Below, in pieces: positions 32,724-42,124 of a stretch of 64,000 nucleotides of DNA. The notes below the pieces were generated by a model. That model saw nothing but the letters and a program-made list of their open reading frames with translations. It had not been told where the DNA came from and did no database searches. A program made the position numbers and the translations under genes. Numbering within the stretch: position 1 is the stretch's first letter; each line of letters starts with the position of its first letter. The DNA comes from Pseudomonadota bacterium (GTDB lineage: Bacteria > Pseudomonadota > Gammaproteobacteria > Xanthomonadales > SZUA-38): the NCBI GenBank assembly GCA_039033415.1, contig JBCCCR010000035.1, positions 1-64,000 on the forward strand. Direction: 5' to 3'.

Positions 32724-35700
32724 TTATTCGAAGCTGCCGGAGAAAACGAGGTCTTCCGTCGCAATCTTGATCCGCGCCGGCGCTGCACAGTTGTTGTCCA
32801 TGTCCGCTTCACCGCCAACCGGATCGATGCAGGCGATCAGGAATCGAACCGATTCACTCGTCGGCAGCGGAACCACAAACTCCGCTTCCGCTTCGGCAAA
32901 AGAAAACAGGTTATCGACCTGCGCCGCGGCCAGCTCTGGATCAGACCCATCGAACGTCGAGTCCTCAGAGAGGTAAACGCGAATCGTGCTGTCCGCGATC
33001 GTCGCAGGACCCACGTTGGTGGCGCGGATGATTGTCTCAGCTTCGGCGTCTGCCGCGAGCACCGTCGCGGGCACCTCGACATCCTGCACAACCAAATCAA
33101 AACTGGTGTCCGCACAGGGCGTGCTGCGCGTGGCTGACGCACTGCTGGCCTGCGAAGTTTTTCCCTCGTCGTCGGCAGCAAACACCGAGATCTCGTAGCT
33201 CCCGGCGCCGGCGCACAGCCCAACGCTGGCGGCCTGGAAGTCATCGCCGGAGGGCGTCATGGGCTCGAGCACCGCCTGCCCGTCGGGCCGCGTGATCACC
33301 GCAAATACTTCGTCGATGCGGCCGGTTGTGGTCACGCCGCTGGCGGTGATCGGCTCGAAGTCCGCGGTGAGCGCAGAGGCGACCGCAACGCCGCCGATGA
33401 CGGGCTCGTCACCAGCCAACAAAATGCCTCGGCCCAGCGCATAGAACCGGGCGAGTGCCCCGTCGAACAGCTCGTTGCCAGCCGCGTTGCCCTGGTCGTC
33501 CAGCTGCGCGTTTTGCCCCTCGCCAGAGAAACGTACCGCGCTGCGCGCCAGCTGATGCGACCGGCGCACGTTGGCGCCGTTGAGCTGGGAAGTCCAGAAG
33601 AACCGCGAGTAGGCCAGCCTCCCGCGACGCCGGAACACCGCCTCTTCGCCAGCGTCGGTACTGGTGATGACAATCCGGGGATTCGTCGCGTTGCTGGCAA
33701 GCACCGGCAGGAACGCACCGGCGTTGCTACCGTCATACACGACGGTGAGTTGCCCCCCGTTGCTCGCCTCAACCTCATCCAGCCAACCCTCAAGCGTCTG
33801 CGCGCTGAGCGTTTCGGTGTCGTTCAGCACGAACTCACCGTTGTTCTGCGCGCCGACCAGGTAGACGGTGAGATCGGACACCCCGTCGGTGCCCCACGCC
33901 GTGATGGCTTCCTCAACGTTCGCCAGGGTCGACAGCCCATCGGTGCCGAACGACGCAACCGGCGACAGGTAGAAGATGTCATCGCAGTCTGTCGCGCGAC
34001 AGCGACTGCCGTCCGAGCCGTAACCCTGCTGGCGCAGCGCCGCCTGGGCCAGGTTGCCGTTGCGCTCGAAAGGTCGACGCCGGCTGCCGTCGGCCCGGGT
34101 GCCCACAATCAGCACCGCGCGTCGTCGCGAGGGGTCGTCAACGGTGATCGAGGCGAGACGCGGAACCCCGACATTACCCTCCTCGTCCTCGGCATACACC
34201 GCCAGCTCGTAGGTGCCCGGGCTGTTGAACAGCGACGGCGTGGCGCCGTAGGTGCCGTTGCTGTCGGTCGGCACAAACTCGACCAGCGGGAGCTCCGCTA
34301 CGGGGTTGTCCGAAGATCCCGGCTGAAAGCCCGGCGGGCGAACCACCGACCAGACGCGCGCGATCCCGTTGCTGTCGAACACGTTACTCACCGAGATCTC
34401 CGCCGTATTCCCGGAGCTCAGGACAGCCGGAGCGGTCACGGTGCCTAGCACCGGACGGTCCACCGCGTTAGACAACCCGCGCCCAATAATTCGGGTTGTG
34501 GCGATCTGCAGGTCTTCGGGCTCGTTGACGTCACCGTCTCCGTCGCTGTCGATCAGGGCGTTCTGGGTCGGGAATGAGTCGAACGTTGAGTCACGGGCGA
34601 CGGTAAACGCCTCACCGATATCCTCGCCGTTGAAGACCTGGGTCCAGAACTGGTTCGAAAAGGACATCGTGCCGCCCGACACAAAGTAGGCGCTTTCGCC
34701 GGGACTGGCGCTCGTGATCACCAAACGGTTGGTGTCGGCCAGCTCGTCCATAAACGATCCGGATTCACAGGCGTCGTAGATCACCGTCAGCTCCCCATCG
34801 GGATGGGTGGCCTGCCAGGCGCTGAGCCAGCCGTCCAGGGTCGCCGATTGGAGTACCTCCGATCCGCTCATGCGAAACGTGTCGACGCCGCCGTGGTCCA
34901 CCATGTAGATCAGCAGGTTGTCCGCGTCGTCCGCAAAGCTGCCGGTGATCGCTGCCTCGAACGACGCGTTGGTCGCGTCGCTATCGACGTCGTCCGCGAC
35001 GCCGTTCTGATCCAGGTCCAGATCCGTGTCGGCCGACAGATACTGGATGGTGTCCTTCTGAAACCCCTGGCTGACCAGCGTGCGGTAGACAAAGTTGGCG
35101 TTGACCTGGGTGGCATCCCAGAGCGCGTTGCCGGGATAGGGTCCACCGCCGGTGACCACAATCGCTTTGGTGTTGCCCGCAGAAACTCCGGGGCGGAAAC
35201 GCTGCATCCGATTGTTGGAACGCTCAAGCGCATAGACCCGCTGACCGCTGCCGATGGCAAGACCTCGCACGGTGTTGACCTGCCCTGGCAGCACGCCCCC
35301 TTCCGCCATCACGCCGAGCGGCGTGCCGTCCGCCGCCAGCACCTCTACCTGCGTGTCGCCGGCGTAAATCCGCCCGCTGTCGTCGACCGCCAGCGAAAAG
35401 GTCCGCTCCGTCAACGCGTACTCAGCCAGCAGCTGACCTTCCGGCGTAAACCGCTGCAGCTGCCTGAGAAAAGCGGCCAACACGGTACCGTCAGGCGCCA
35501 CCGTGACGGCATCATAAAAGATCGGTGGCTGAGCACTCGACGTGTCGCTGATCGCCCCAACAAAAGTGCCGTCGAGCTCGAAGACCTGGATTGTCGGAAC
35601 CTGCTCGTCACCGACGTAAACCAGATCATCCGGGCCAATGGCGATGGAAACCGCGTTGCCGAAAATCCCGTCGACGCCGGCTTCCGACAGCTCCTGCGTC

Positions 35701-36995
35701 CGCCTGCCCCAGCCGTTCAGGAATCCGCCGTTCGCGCTGAAGCGCCGAATAATCTCGTCCTGATTAAAAGTGACGATTACCACGCTGCCCTCCGACGCGA
35801 TGGCCATGCCGCCCAGAAAGCCCGTCTCGCTCTCCCCCGGCCTCACGGGGGCGAAAGATCGCAGGAAGATTCCGTCGGCATCAAAGACCTGAATCCGCCT
35901 GTTGAATGCGCCCGCGACATAGACATCGCCGCTGCTGCTGATCGCCATGGAGTCCGGGGACGCAAACTTACCCAGCTCCTCGCCGGCGTCGCTCCAGCGC
36001 GAGAGGAACTCGCCGTTGTCCCGGCCCCACCGCGTGATGCCATAGCGATCGACCACGTAAGCCGTTCCGTTGCTGCCGGCAAGCGCCTGGCGAGGACCCG
36101 CGAGTTCCCCGGGTCCGAGGGAGGCATCGTTGTTATCGAAGGTACCAAACTCCAGCAGCTGGTTGCCCGCCGCATCGATACGAACGACACGCGAAGCGGC
36201 GGTGACCAGCAGGTTACCTTCGCCATCCAGCCCAAGCCCTTCCGGCCTGACGATGGTGTTGAGACCGCTGCCCAGACCGTCGATCGCGCGCACGAAGGTG
36301 CCCTCAGTCGAAAAGACGTTGATCAGCTCGGTGTTGAACGACGAAACAAAAATCTCGCCGTTTAGCTGGGCAATTCCAATGGGCCCCAGCTCGGTGAATT
36401 GGCCCGGACCGGTCCCCTCGGCTCCGAAGTTGGCGACAAACTGCAGATCGCTGTTGAACTTCACGACCCGATAGCCTGGCGGGTCCAGCACGTAGTAGTT
36501 GTCGGCGTCATCGACAGCGAGCTGAAACGGACCCTGGAGCCGCGATCCACAGGGGATACAGCGGGGCGTGAACTCCCCGTCGCCGCCGCTCAAGCCCCCG
36601 ACTCGCGCCAGCTGCTCGCCGTCAGGACTGAACTTGATGACGTAGCCAACCGATCGATCGGTCACGATGACGTTGCCCTGGCTGTCGACGGCAACTCCGT
36701 GAGGGCTGAAAAGGTCGGGAGAATCGATATTGCTGACCAGCACGCCGTCACTCGAGTATTTCTGGATCTGGCTGGCGATAGGGTCCGAAACATAGACGAA
36801 CCCCTGATCATCCAGCGCCACCGAGTTTGGCCCCGTCGCAAAGTTGGTCTGAAAAAAGTACGGGCGGGGCTGGCTGGGCCAAAGCAGGTCAAAGGTCGGT
36901 AGCGTCGTGCCGGCCCACAGGGCCGGCGCGATAAGGAGCAACAGGAGTCCTGACCTCATCCCGGTCAAGAGCCTGCAAAATCGATCTAACGTCAT
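32724..36995 (-). CDS. Secreted NHL-repeat protein with C13 (legumain-like) protease and pseudoprotease domains
   Basis: The 1423-residue precursor has a signal peptide (MRSGLLLLLIAPALWA region). Residues about 40-605 form NHL/beta-propeller-like repeats (GVAVDSQGNVIVTD, AVDDADNYYVLD). A caspase-fold domain at about 608-870 has the C13 signature: DHGG with H701, and YDACESGSF with C743. A second copy, about 957-1160, aligns well, but the His position is A1049 (VGAQNN) and the Cys position is S1090 (YDGSNAGAF). A CARDB-like domain (about 1290-1405) and the ending DLVFSGSFE follow. It is probably exported and possibly surface-bound. Function unknown. Confidence 0.8.
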   Translation of the reverse strand: MTLDRFCRLLTGMRSGLLLLLIAPALWAGTTLPTFDLLWPSQPRPYFFQTNFATGPNSVALDDQGFVYVSDPIASQIQKYSSDGVLVSNIDSPDLFSPHGVAVDSQGNVIVTDRSVGYVIKFSPDGEQLARVGGLSGGDGEFTPRCIPCGSRLQGPFQLAVDDADNYYVLDPPGYRVVKFNSDLQFVANFGAEGTGPGQFTELGPIGIAQLNGEIFVSSFNTELINVFSTEGTFVRAIDGLGSGLNTIVRPEGLGLDGEGNLLVTAASRVVRIDAAGNQLLEFGTFDNNDASLGPGELAGPRQALAGSNGTAYVVDRYGITRWGRDNGEFLSRWSDAGEELGKFASPDSMAISSSGDVYVAGAFNRRIQVFDADGIFLRSFAPVRPGESETGFLGGMAIASEGSVVIVTFNQDEIIRRFSANGGFLNGWGRRTQELSEAGVDGIFGNAVSIAIGPDDLVYVGDEQVPTIQVFELDGTFVGAISDTSSAQPPIFYDAVTVAPDGTVLAAFLRQLQRFTPEGQLLAEYALTERTFSLAVDDSGRIYAGDTQVEVLAADGTPLGVMAEGGVLPGQVNTVRGLAIGSGQRVYALERSNNRMQRFRPGVSAGNTKAIVVTGGGPYPGNALWDATQVNANFVYRTLVSQGFQKDTIQYLSADTDLDLDQNGVADDVDSDATNASFEAAITGSFADDADNLLIYMVDHGGVDTFRMSGSEVLQSATLDGWLSAWQATHPDGELTVIYDACESGSFMDELADTNRLVITSASPGESAYFVSGGTMSFSNQFWTQVFNGEDIGEAFTVARDSTFDSFPTQNALIDSDGDGDVNEPEDLQIATTRIIGRGLSNAVDRPVLGTVTAPAVLSSGNTAEISVSNVFDSNGIARVWSVVRPPGFQPGSSDNPVAELPLVEFVPTDSNGTYGATPSLFNSPGTYELAVYAEDEEGNVGVPRLASITVDDPSRRRAVLIVGTRADGSRRRPFERNGNLAQAALRQQGYGSDGSRCRATDCDDIFYLSPVASFGTDGLSTLANVEEAITAWGTDGVSDLTVYLVGAQNNGEFVLNDTETLSAQTLEGWLDEVEASNGGQLTVVYDGSNAGAFLPVLASNATNPRIVITSTDAGEEAVFRRRGRLAYSRFFWTSQLNGANVRRSHQLARSAVRFSGEGQNAQLDDQGNAAGNELFDGALARFYALGRGILLAGDEPVIGGVAVASALTADFEPITASGVTTTGRIDEVFAVITRPDGQAVLEPMTPSGDDFQAASVGLCAGAGSYEISVFAADDEGKTSQASSASATRSTPCADTSFDLVVQDVEVPATVLAADAEAETIIRATNVGPATIADSTIRVYLSEDSTFDGSDPELAAAQVDNLFSFAEAEAEFVVPLPTSESVRFLIACIDPVGGEADMDNNCAAPARIKIATEDLVFSGSFE

Positions 36996-37276
36996 TCAGT
37001 TCTTCCTGGATCTGTATGGCAACGGCGGCGCCCGCCGTTTCCGACTGGCACCGCATAACTCATTACTCAAGTGTGTCAGAAACCAACGCAGTGTGCCGAC
37101 CCTCTCGTTGCAGCGCTTTGACCTGTGGTTGCACGAACCCGTTTCCCAACGCGTCCCCGCTATCTTGGCGTTGTGCAGATCCAAATCGGGTCATTCGGCG
37201 TAGCGTCGCGCCTTTCGAGATCGTTGTTTTGCTGCGGATCGCGTCGCGACAGGCTACGTCGATTGAAGGGTCTTCG

Positions 37277-38608
37277 TTATCGACCTGGAGGTACCGGGAG
37301 AGGCTCCAGGAGGAGCAGCTCTTTGTCGCTGCCTTGAATCGGTGCAATAACCCGCTGGGTCACGGCTAGTCGCTGATTGGGTACATATATGTTGAGGCCC
37401 CTTACCCCCAGCAAGTGGCCTTTTCGATCGTGCGTAACATTAAGCAGCTTCAAAGATTCCAACACGGGAGGTACTACGAACCAACCTTTACTGTCCGTTG
37501 GTGTGGAGTTCACGACGACCTCCGTGATCGGGTTGACGGATTCAGCCGGCTGCAGCGGCTCGGCGCGCCTGCATACGTTGGTCCGATTCTGTTCGTTTAG
37601 ATTTCGTTCGAAGCCGCTCGTTAGGTCAAGGAAGGTGAGATCGCGAAAATTGGTTACCTGCTTAATCGCAAGTTCGTGCGTGAGCGTCGTAGCCGCGGTC
37701 TCAGTCTCTAGCGCTGCCCAAAGTTGATTCTCTTCCCGCACAAGGCGAAACGCCTCAGTTCCATGCCCTACGAGAACTCGTCGGAAACCGCTCCAGTTCA
37801 TCTCGACGGTCGAGTCGCTCTCCTCGTCTTCCCACGCGTAAAAGCCCTGCGGAAACTCTTGAAAATACTGGACGTCGTAATGCAGTGTTCCACCCGATTC
37901 ATCTGAAGCGTATTCATGAATGAGAGTCGCCGTTACACCCGGCATGTAGGTCGCACGCGTTAGCACCATCGCGGGGAGAGAAAGGGGTTCGCTGTGGTAC
38001 TCGAAGCCGGTAACGCGCTGCCCGCCTAGCACGTGACCCAGAAGGCGATGCATACGCTCAACACGATACGATGGATAGACCATCGGATCGTCACTCTTAT
38101 TCGCGAAGACCGGAAGACCTGGCGTGGAGTAGCTTTGACTGATGAGACCTTGGGCGGTCTTCAGCTCAACGTAAGTGGACCCGCCGCCTATGGTGATTTG
38201 GTCAGAGCACGGTTGGTCTGGGTGCGCCTCGCATCTGGGATTGTGTTTTGCAGGCGCAAGCGTGCGAACGCCAAGCGCCTCAAGCTGAGCGAACACGGTA
38301 TCCATATTGCACAGTGGCTCGACCCGCGCCGCCCGATACCCGAATAGCGCTTCGACGATCGAATGATTGTCTTCTCCAAGATGGAGCGCAGTCCAGCGTC
38401 CGCCCCGTCTGGAGAGCACGTATCCCTTGGGTCCAAAACCCGAGGTCCAGAACCGTAGCTCGACGTCATCTTCTACAAGCTCTACCGATTCAATCGGCTC
38501 CAGACCCCACAGCTCAGCCAGTTGATGGTATCGCTCGATCGCGAAGGCATGGCCGGGCCAGACCGTCAGCAGACCGGTCAGCAGGAAGAGGGACATCATG
38601 CGCTTCAT
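37277..38608 (-). CDS. Hypothetical secreted protein
   Basis: The 443-residue product starting at ATG 38608 begins with a signal peptide (MKRMMSLFLLTGLLTVWPGHAFA). The mature part has many aromatic and acidic residues, five cysteines in two clusters (near CNMDTVF and CEAHPDQPCSD, then NVCRRAE), and no domain I recognise. The last third is beta-rich. The DNA here is visibly more AT-rich than its neighbours, suggesting acquisition. It lies 281 bases upstream of the C13-like gene on the same strand, but that gap makes an operon uncertain; those 281 bases hold no gene. Confidence 0.65.
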   Translation of the reverse strand: MKRMMSLFLLTGLLTVWPGHAFAIERYHQLAELWGLEPIESVELVEDDVELRFWTSGFGPKGYVLSRRGGRWTALHLGEDNHSIVEALFGYRAARVEPLCNMDTVFAQLEALGVRTLAPAKHNPRCEAHPDQPCSDQITIGGGSTYVELKTAQGLISQSYSTPGLPVFANKSDDPMVYPSYRVERMHRLLGHVLGGQRVTGFEYHSEPLSLPAMVLTRATYMPGVTATLIHEYASDESGGTLHYDVQYFQEFPQGFYAWEDEESDSTVEMNWSGFRRVLVGHGTEAFRLVREENQLWAALETETAATTLTHELAIKQVTNFRDLTFLDLTSGFERNLNEQNRTNVCRRAEPLQPAESVNPITEVVVNSTPTDSKGWFVVPPVLESLKLLNVTHDRKGHLLGVRGLNIYVPNQRLAVTQRVIAPIQGSDKELLLLEPLPVPPGR

Positions 38609-38732
38609 ACGCCATGGACCTGCGGCGGCGACAATTCGTTGCAGCACCCATGACTGATGAGGGGTTCCATAAGCATTCGAATGATTGTCTAGTAGCGGCG
38701 TACCGTCTGAGACCCAGGAGAAAACCATCGGC

Positions 38733-39923
38733 ATGACGAGACTGACGTCCACGACAGCCCTGCTGCTGACCCTTGCGATCGCGGGGTGCGGTGGAGACCC
38801 ACGCGCGGTCAATAGCTATCTAGGCCTGTCGATCCCGACCGAGGTACTGGATGCGCACCTCACCTCCGAGATGGAGCGCCTCGACATTCCCGGTATGTCA
38901 ATCGCGTTCATCAACCAGGGACAGGTGATACACCATCGGACCTTTGGCTTCGCCAACGTCCAGCATGAGGTTGCGGTCGATGACGAAACCATCTTCGAAG
39001 CCGCTTCTCTGTCCAAGCCGCTCTTCGCCTATTTTGTGATGACCTATGTGGAAGCGGGCAAGCTGGATCTCGACACGCCGCTCTATACCTACCTGCCCTA
39101 CCCGGACATCGCCTACGACGAGCGATACAAGCAGATCACCGCGCGCATGGTGCTGAGTCACCGGACCGGTTTTCCCAATTGGCGGGGAGACCTGCCGGAA
39201 AAGAAGCTGCTGATCCAGTTTGATCCCGGCACCGACTACTTCTACTCAGGCGAGGGTTATCAGTACCTGGCGATGGTGCTCAAGGAAATTGACCAAACCG
39301 ACTGGGAAGGCCTGGAGGCCCGCTTTCAGGAGCTCGTGGCCCAGCCGCTGGGGCTGCAGCACACGGTCTTCATCCAGGACGACTACAGCAAAACCCACAA
39401 GGCGGAGCCGTATGATGAGAACGGCGAGTGGATCAGTCCGGAAAGGGACTATGACCGGTCCGTGCGTTTTCGGTTTGTGGCACCCGCCTCGGTTCATTCG
39501 GAGGCTCAGGACTTTTCCCGCTGGCTGATCGCCCTCATGGACGATAAAGGGTTACGGCCCAGCAGCTTTCGCGAGCTGTACGCCGTGCATTCGTTTGTCG
39601 ATGAATACAACGGCATCAAGGTGGACTACACGCTGGGCTTCTTCAAGCCGCGCCTGCCGTTCACCAATATCTACCTGCACGGCGGCAACAACTACGGCTT
39701 TACCTCCTACTTTGCGGTGGACCCCAAGAAAGATTGGGGCTTTGTACTCTTTACCAATTCTGAGTACGGCGAGCAGCTCGGCAACGAGCTGACCTTTTAC
39801 CTGCTGACCGGCCCGGACCTGACGCCGATCTATCTGATCGGCGCCGGAATTCTGGTGACGCTGCTGCTGATCGGCGTGCTGCTGGGTCGAGCCTGGATCC
39901 GGAGACGCCGGGCTCGAGCTTGA
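38733..39923 (+). CDS. Beta-lactamase-fold serine hydrolase lipoprotein (class C/EstB-like)
   Basis: The 396-residue product has a lipoprotein signal (LLLTLAIAGCGG) and a class C-type serine hydrolase fold. Motif one is SLSK (in FEAASLSKPLF), motif two is YSGEGYQYL, and motif three is HGGNNYGF. A C-terminal membrane helix follows (LIGAGILVTLLLIGVLLG), so the enzyme may be anchored at both ends. Such proteins are usually esterases, D-aminopeptidases or peptidoglycan-modifying enzymes rather than antibiotic-resistance enzymes. AGGAG lies 13 bases before the ATG, somewhat far. Confidence 0.87.
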   Translation: MTRLTSTTALLLTLAIAGCGGDPRAVNSYLGLSIPTEVLDAHLTSEMERLDIPGMSIAFINQGQVIHHRTFGFANVQHEVAVDDETIFEAASLSKPLFAYFVMTYVEAGKLDLDTPLYTYLPYPDIAYDERYKQITARMVLSHRTGFPNWRGDLPEKKLLIQFDPGTDYFYSGEGYQYLAMVLKEIDQTDWEGLEARFQELVAQPLGLQHTVFIQDDYSKTHKAEPYDENGEWISPERDYDRSVRFRFVAPASVHSEAQDFSRWLIALMDDKGLRPSSFRELYAVHSFVDEYNGIKVDYTLGFFKPRLPFTNIYLHGGNNYGFTSYFAVDPKKDWGFVLFTNSEYGEQLGNELTFYLLTGPDLTPIYLIGAGILVTLLLIGVLLGRAWIRRRRARA

Positions 39924-39980
39924 ACGAAATAGTCGGGTTGGTGACCGCCGATGAGCGGCGGGCTGCGGTAAACTGACGCA

Positions 39981-40781
39981 ATGGATATGCAGAATAAGAC
40001 AGCGGTAGTGACCGGCGGCAGCCGGGGGATTGGACGGGCGCTTTGCCGAGCTTTACATCAGGCCGGCGCCTGCCATGTGGCGGTTGCGGATCTCGACGGC
40101 GCGGGAGCGCAGGCGCTGGCGGCCGAGATCGGCGGCAGCGGGCATGAGGTCAACGTGGCCGACGAAAGTCAGGTTGTTGCGCTGATCGATGAGGTTGAAC
40201 AGGCCCACGGACCGATCGACCTTTTCGTCAGCAACGCCGGCGTCGGCGAGCTGCCGCCGGATTCAAAAAATATTGCGTCACAGCCCAACGCGGTCTGGGA
40301 GCGGTGCTGGTCGGTCAACGTGATGGCCCACGTTTACTCGGCACGTCGCCTGATTCCGGGCATGGTTGAGCGTGGTGATGGCTATTTGATCAACGTGGCG
40401 TCCGCCGCCGGCCTGCTGAGTCAGATCGGAGACGCGGCCTACTCCAGCACCAAACATGCGGCCGTCGGGTTGGCCGAGTCGCTGGCGATTTCCCACGGTG
40501 ACGACGGAATCAAGGTGTCGGTGGTTTGCCCGCAGGCGGTGGCCACCGCGCTGATCGGCTATGACGAAGACGGCGACGAGGCGCCCACTGGCATCGCCGG
40601 TAACGACCTCGACGGGATCTTAAGCGTAGACGACGCGGCCGCAGCCATCATGCAGGGGATCACTGACGAATCGTTTCTGATCCTCACTCACCCGCAGGTG
40701 GTTCATTACATGCAGCACAAAGCGGAGAACTACGGTCGCTGGGTCGGCGGCATGCGAAAGCTCCGCCGCCGTTACGTGTAA
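39981..40781 (+). CDS. SDR family oxidoreductase
   Basis: The 266-residue protein has the nucleotide motif TGGSRGIGRALCRAL, NAGVGEL, the catalytic Ser region NVASAAGLLSQ and YSSTKHA with the active Tyr and Lys. The Asp in VADLDGAG suggests NAD preference. The C-terminus (YGRWVGGMRKLRRRYV) is extended and basic. The substrate cannot be told. It is 24 bases upstream of the HEAT-repeat gene, so the two may be cotranscribed. Confidence 0.88.
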   Translation: MDMQNKTAVVTGGSRGIGRALCRALHQAGACHVAVADLDGAGAQALAAEIGGSGHEVNVADESQVVALIDEVEQAHGPIDLFVSNAGVGELPPDSKNIASQPNAVWERCWSVNVMAHVYSARRLIPGMVERGDGYLINVASAAGLLSQIGDAAYSSTKHAAVGLAESLAISHGDDGIKVSVVCPQAVATALIGYDEDGDEAPTGIAGNDLDGILSVDDAAAAIMQGITDESFLILTHPQVVHYMQHKAENYGRWVGGMRKLRRRYV

Positions 40782-40805
40782 GCGTCCCGTCAGAAACCCA
40801 CGCCG

Positions 40806-41960
40806 ATGAGCGTCAAAGCGGAAACCGGGTTTTCCCTCAAAGACGACCTGTTTAACCGAGAGACCACCCGGCTGCTGGCGGAGTCGGTGGCACGGTCAGC
40901 CGCTGAGCGCCCCGGCGGATCAAATTTCAGCGCACCCAAGCTGATCCGAACGGCCGGTCGCCGCTTTCCAAAGCTGGAGCTCAAAGAACGGATCTTTTGC
41001 CTGGTCGATCTGCTCGAGCAGCAGCTCCCCAGCGAGTTTCCGGAGGCCCTGGAAATCTTGCGTGGTGCTCTGCCCCCGCCGCTCGACCCGGAGCTGACCG
41101 ATGACGACTTCGGGCGCTTTATCTGGGTGGTGCCGGGCGAGTACGTAGCGCGACATGGCTGCACCGAGCAGCATCTGGACCGATCGCTGGATTTCCTTCG
41201 GGAGGCCACCATGCGCTTTTCGTCAGAGCTGGCGATCCGGCCTTTCCTGGCGAAGTATCCCAAGGAGACGCTGGTCCAGGTTCGGCGCTGGACGCAGGAT
41301 CCAAACTATCACGTGCGCCGGCTCGCCTCGGAAGGCATTCGCCCGCTGCTGCCCTGGGCCATGCGGGTGGTGCTTCCCTCCAAAGACGTTGTCCAGGTGC
41401 TCGACCAGCTTTATCGAGACAAGACGCGCTACGTCGTGCGGTCGGTGGCCAACAACCTGAACGATCTGAGCAAGCTGGATCCGGACCTCTTGCTGGCGAC
41501 GCTAAAACGCTGGCAGCGCCGTCCACACCCCGATCCGGCAGAGATGCGCTGGCTGACCGGCCACGCGCTGCGCAGCCTGGTCAAGGGCAACCACGTGGGT
41601 GCGCTCAAGCTCCTGGGCTATCCCGACCGACCAAAATTTGGCGTCGCTGGCCTGGAATTCACCGATCGGGTTCCGGTCGGAGGGGCGCTACACTGGCGTG
41701 CAACGCTTAAATCCGGCGCCAAGCAGCGTCTCAAAATTTTTCTGCAGGTCGATTTTCTGAAGAACGATGGCTCCCACAAGGCCAAAATGTTTACGCTCAA
41801 GGACATCGAGCTGCAGGCCGGTGAGTCCGTAGAACTCAAGAAGCGCCTGCCGTTTCGTCCGATGACCACCCGCACGCTTTATCCCGGAACACACTTCGTT
41901 TCGCTTGTCGTCAACGGCACAATCAGCGAGCGCCAGAGCTTCCAACTGACACTCACCTGA
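40806..41960 (+). CDS. DNA alkylation repair (AlkD-like) HEAT-repeat protein
   Basis: The 384-residue protein is largely helical. The middle (about residues 75-250) resembles AlkD-type HEAT-repeat glycosylases: SELAIRPFLAKYPKETLVQV, RRWTQDPNYHVRRLASEG, VRSVANNLNDLSKLDPDLLL. The AlkD family removes alkylated bases without base flipping. The C-terminal about 110 residues are beta-rich (VPVGGALHWRATLKSGAKQR) and not part of AlkD, so this is a longer variant. Activity is inferred from the fold. Confidence 0.82.
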   Translation: MSVKAETGFSLKDDLFNRETTRLLAESVARSAAERPGGSNFSAPKLIRTAGRRFPKLELKERIFCLVDLLEQQLPSEFPEALEILRGALPPPLDPELTDDDFGRFIWVVPGEYVARHGCTEQHLDRSLDFLREATMRFSSELAIRPFLAKYPKETLVQVRRWTQDPNYHVRRLASEGIRPLLPWAMRVVLPSKDVVQVLDQLYRDKTRYVVRSVANNLNDLSKLDPDLLLATLKRWQRRPHPDPAEMRWLTGHALRSLVKGNHVGALKLLGYPDRPKFGVAGLEFTDRVPVGGALHWRATLKSGAKQRLKIFLQVDFLKNDGSHKAKMFTLKDIELQAGESVELKKRLPFRPMTTRTLYPGTHFVSLVVNGTISERQSFQLTLT

Positions 41961-42124
41961 CCGCCGCAAAATCGCTATTAATGCGGGCTTTTTCCACCGC
42001 GGTGGCGCCACACAGCACCCAAAGTTGCGTCAAGCGATACCGTGACGCTCAAATCAAAACGGTCGTTTGAATACTGGCATAGTGGGAGCTGAACGTGCCG
42101 CGTCTAGGCGGAGGGAATCATTTG

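Noticed and set aside
34803-36365. 520-codon open frame antisense to the C13-like gene.
   Set aside because: It has no start signal or recognisable domain and mirrors a well-supported protein on the other strand.
38733-39923. An antibiotic-resistance class C beta-lactamase.
   Set aside because: Its second motif is YSG and it is a lipoprotein with a C-terminal membrane helix, which fits the esterase/peptidase branch better than AmpC.
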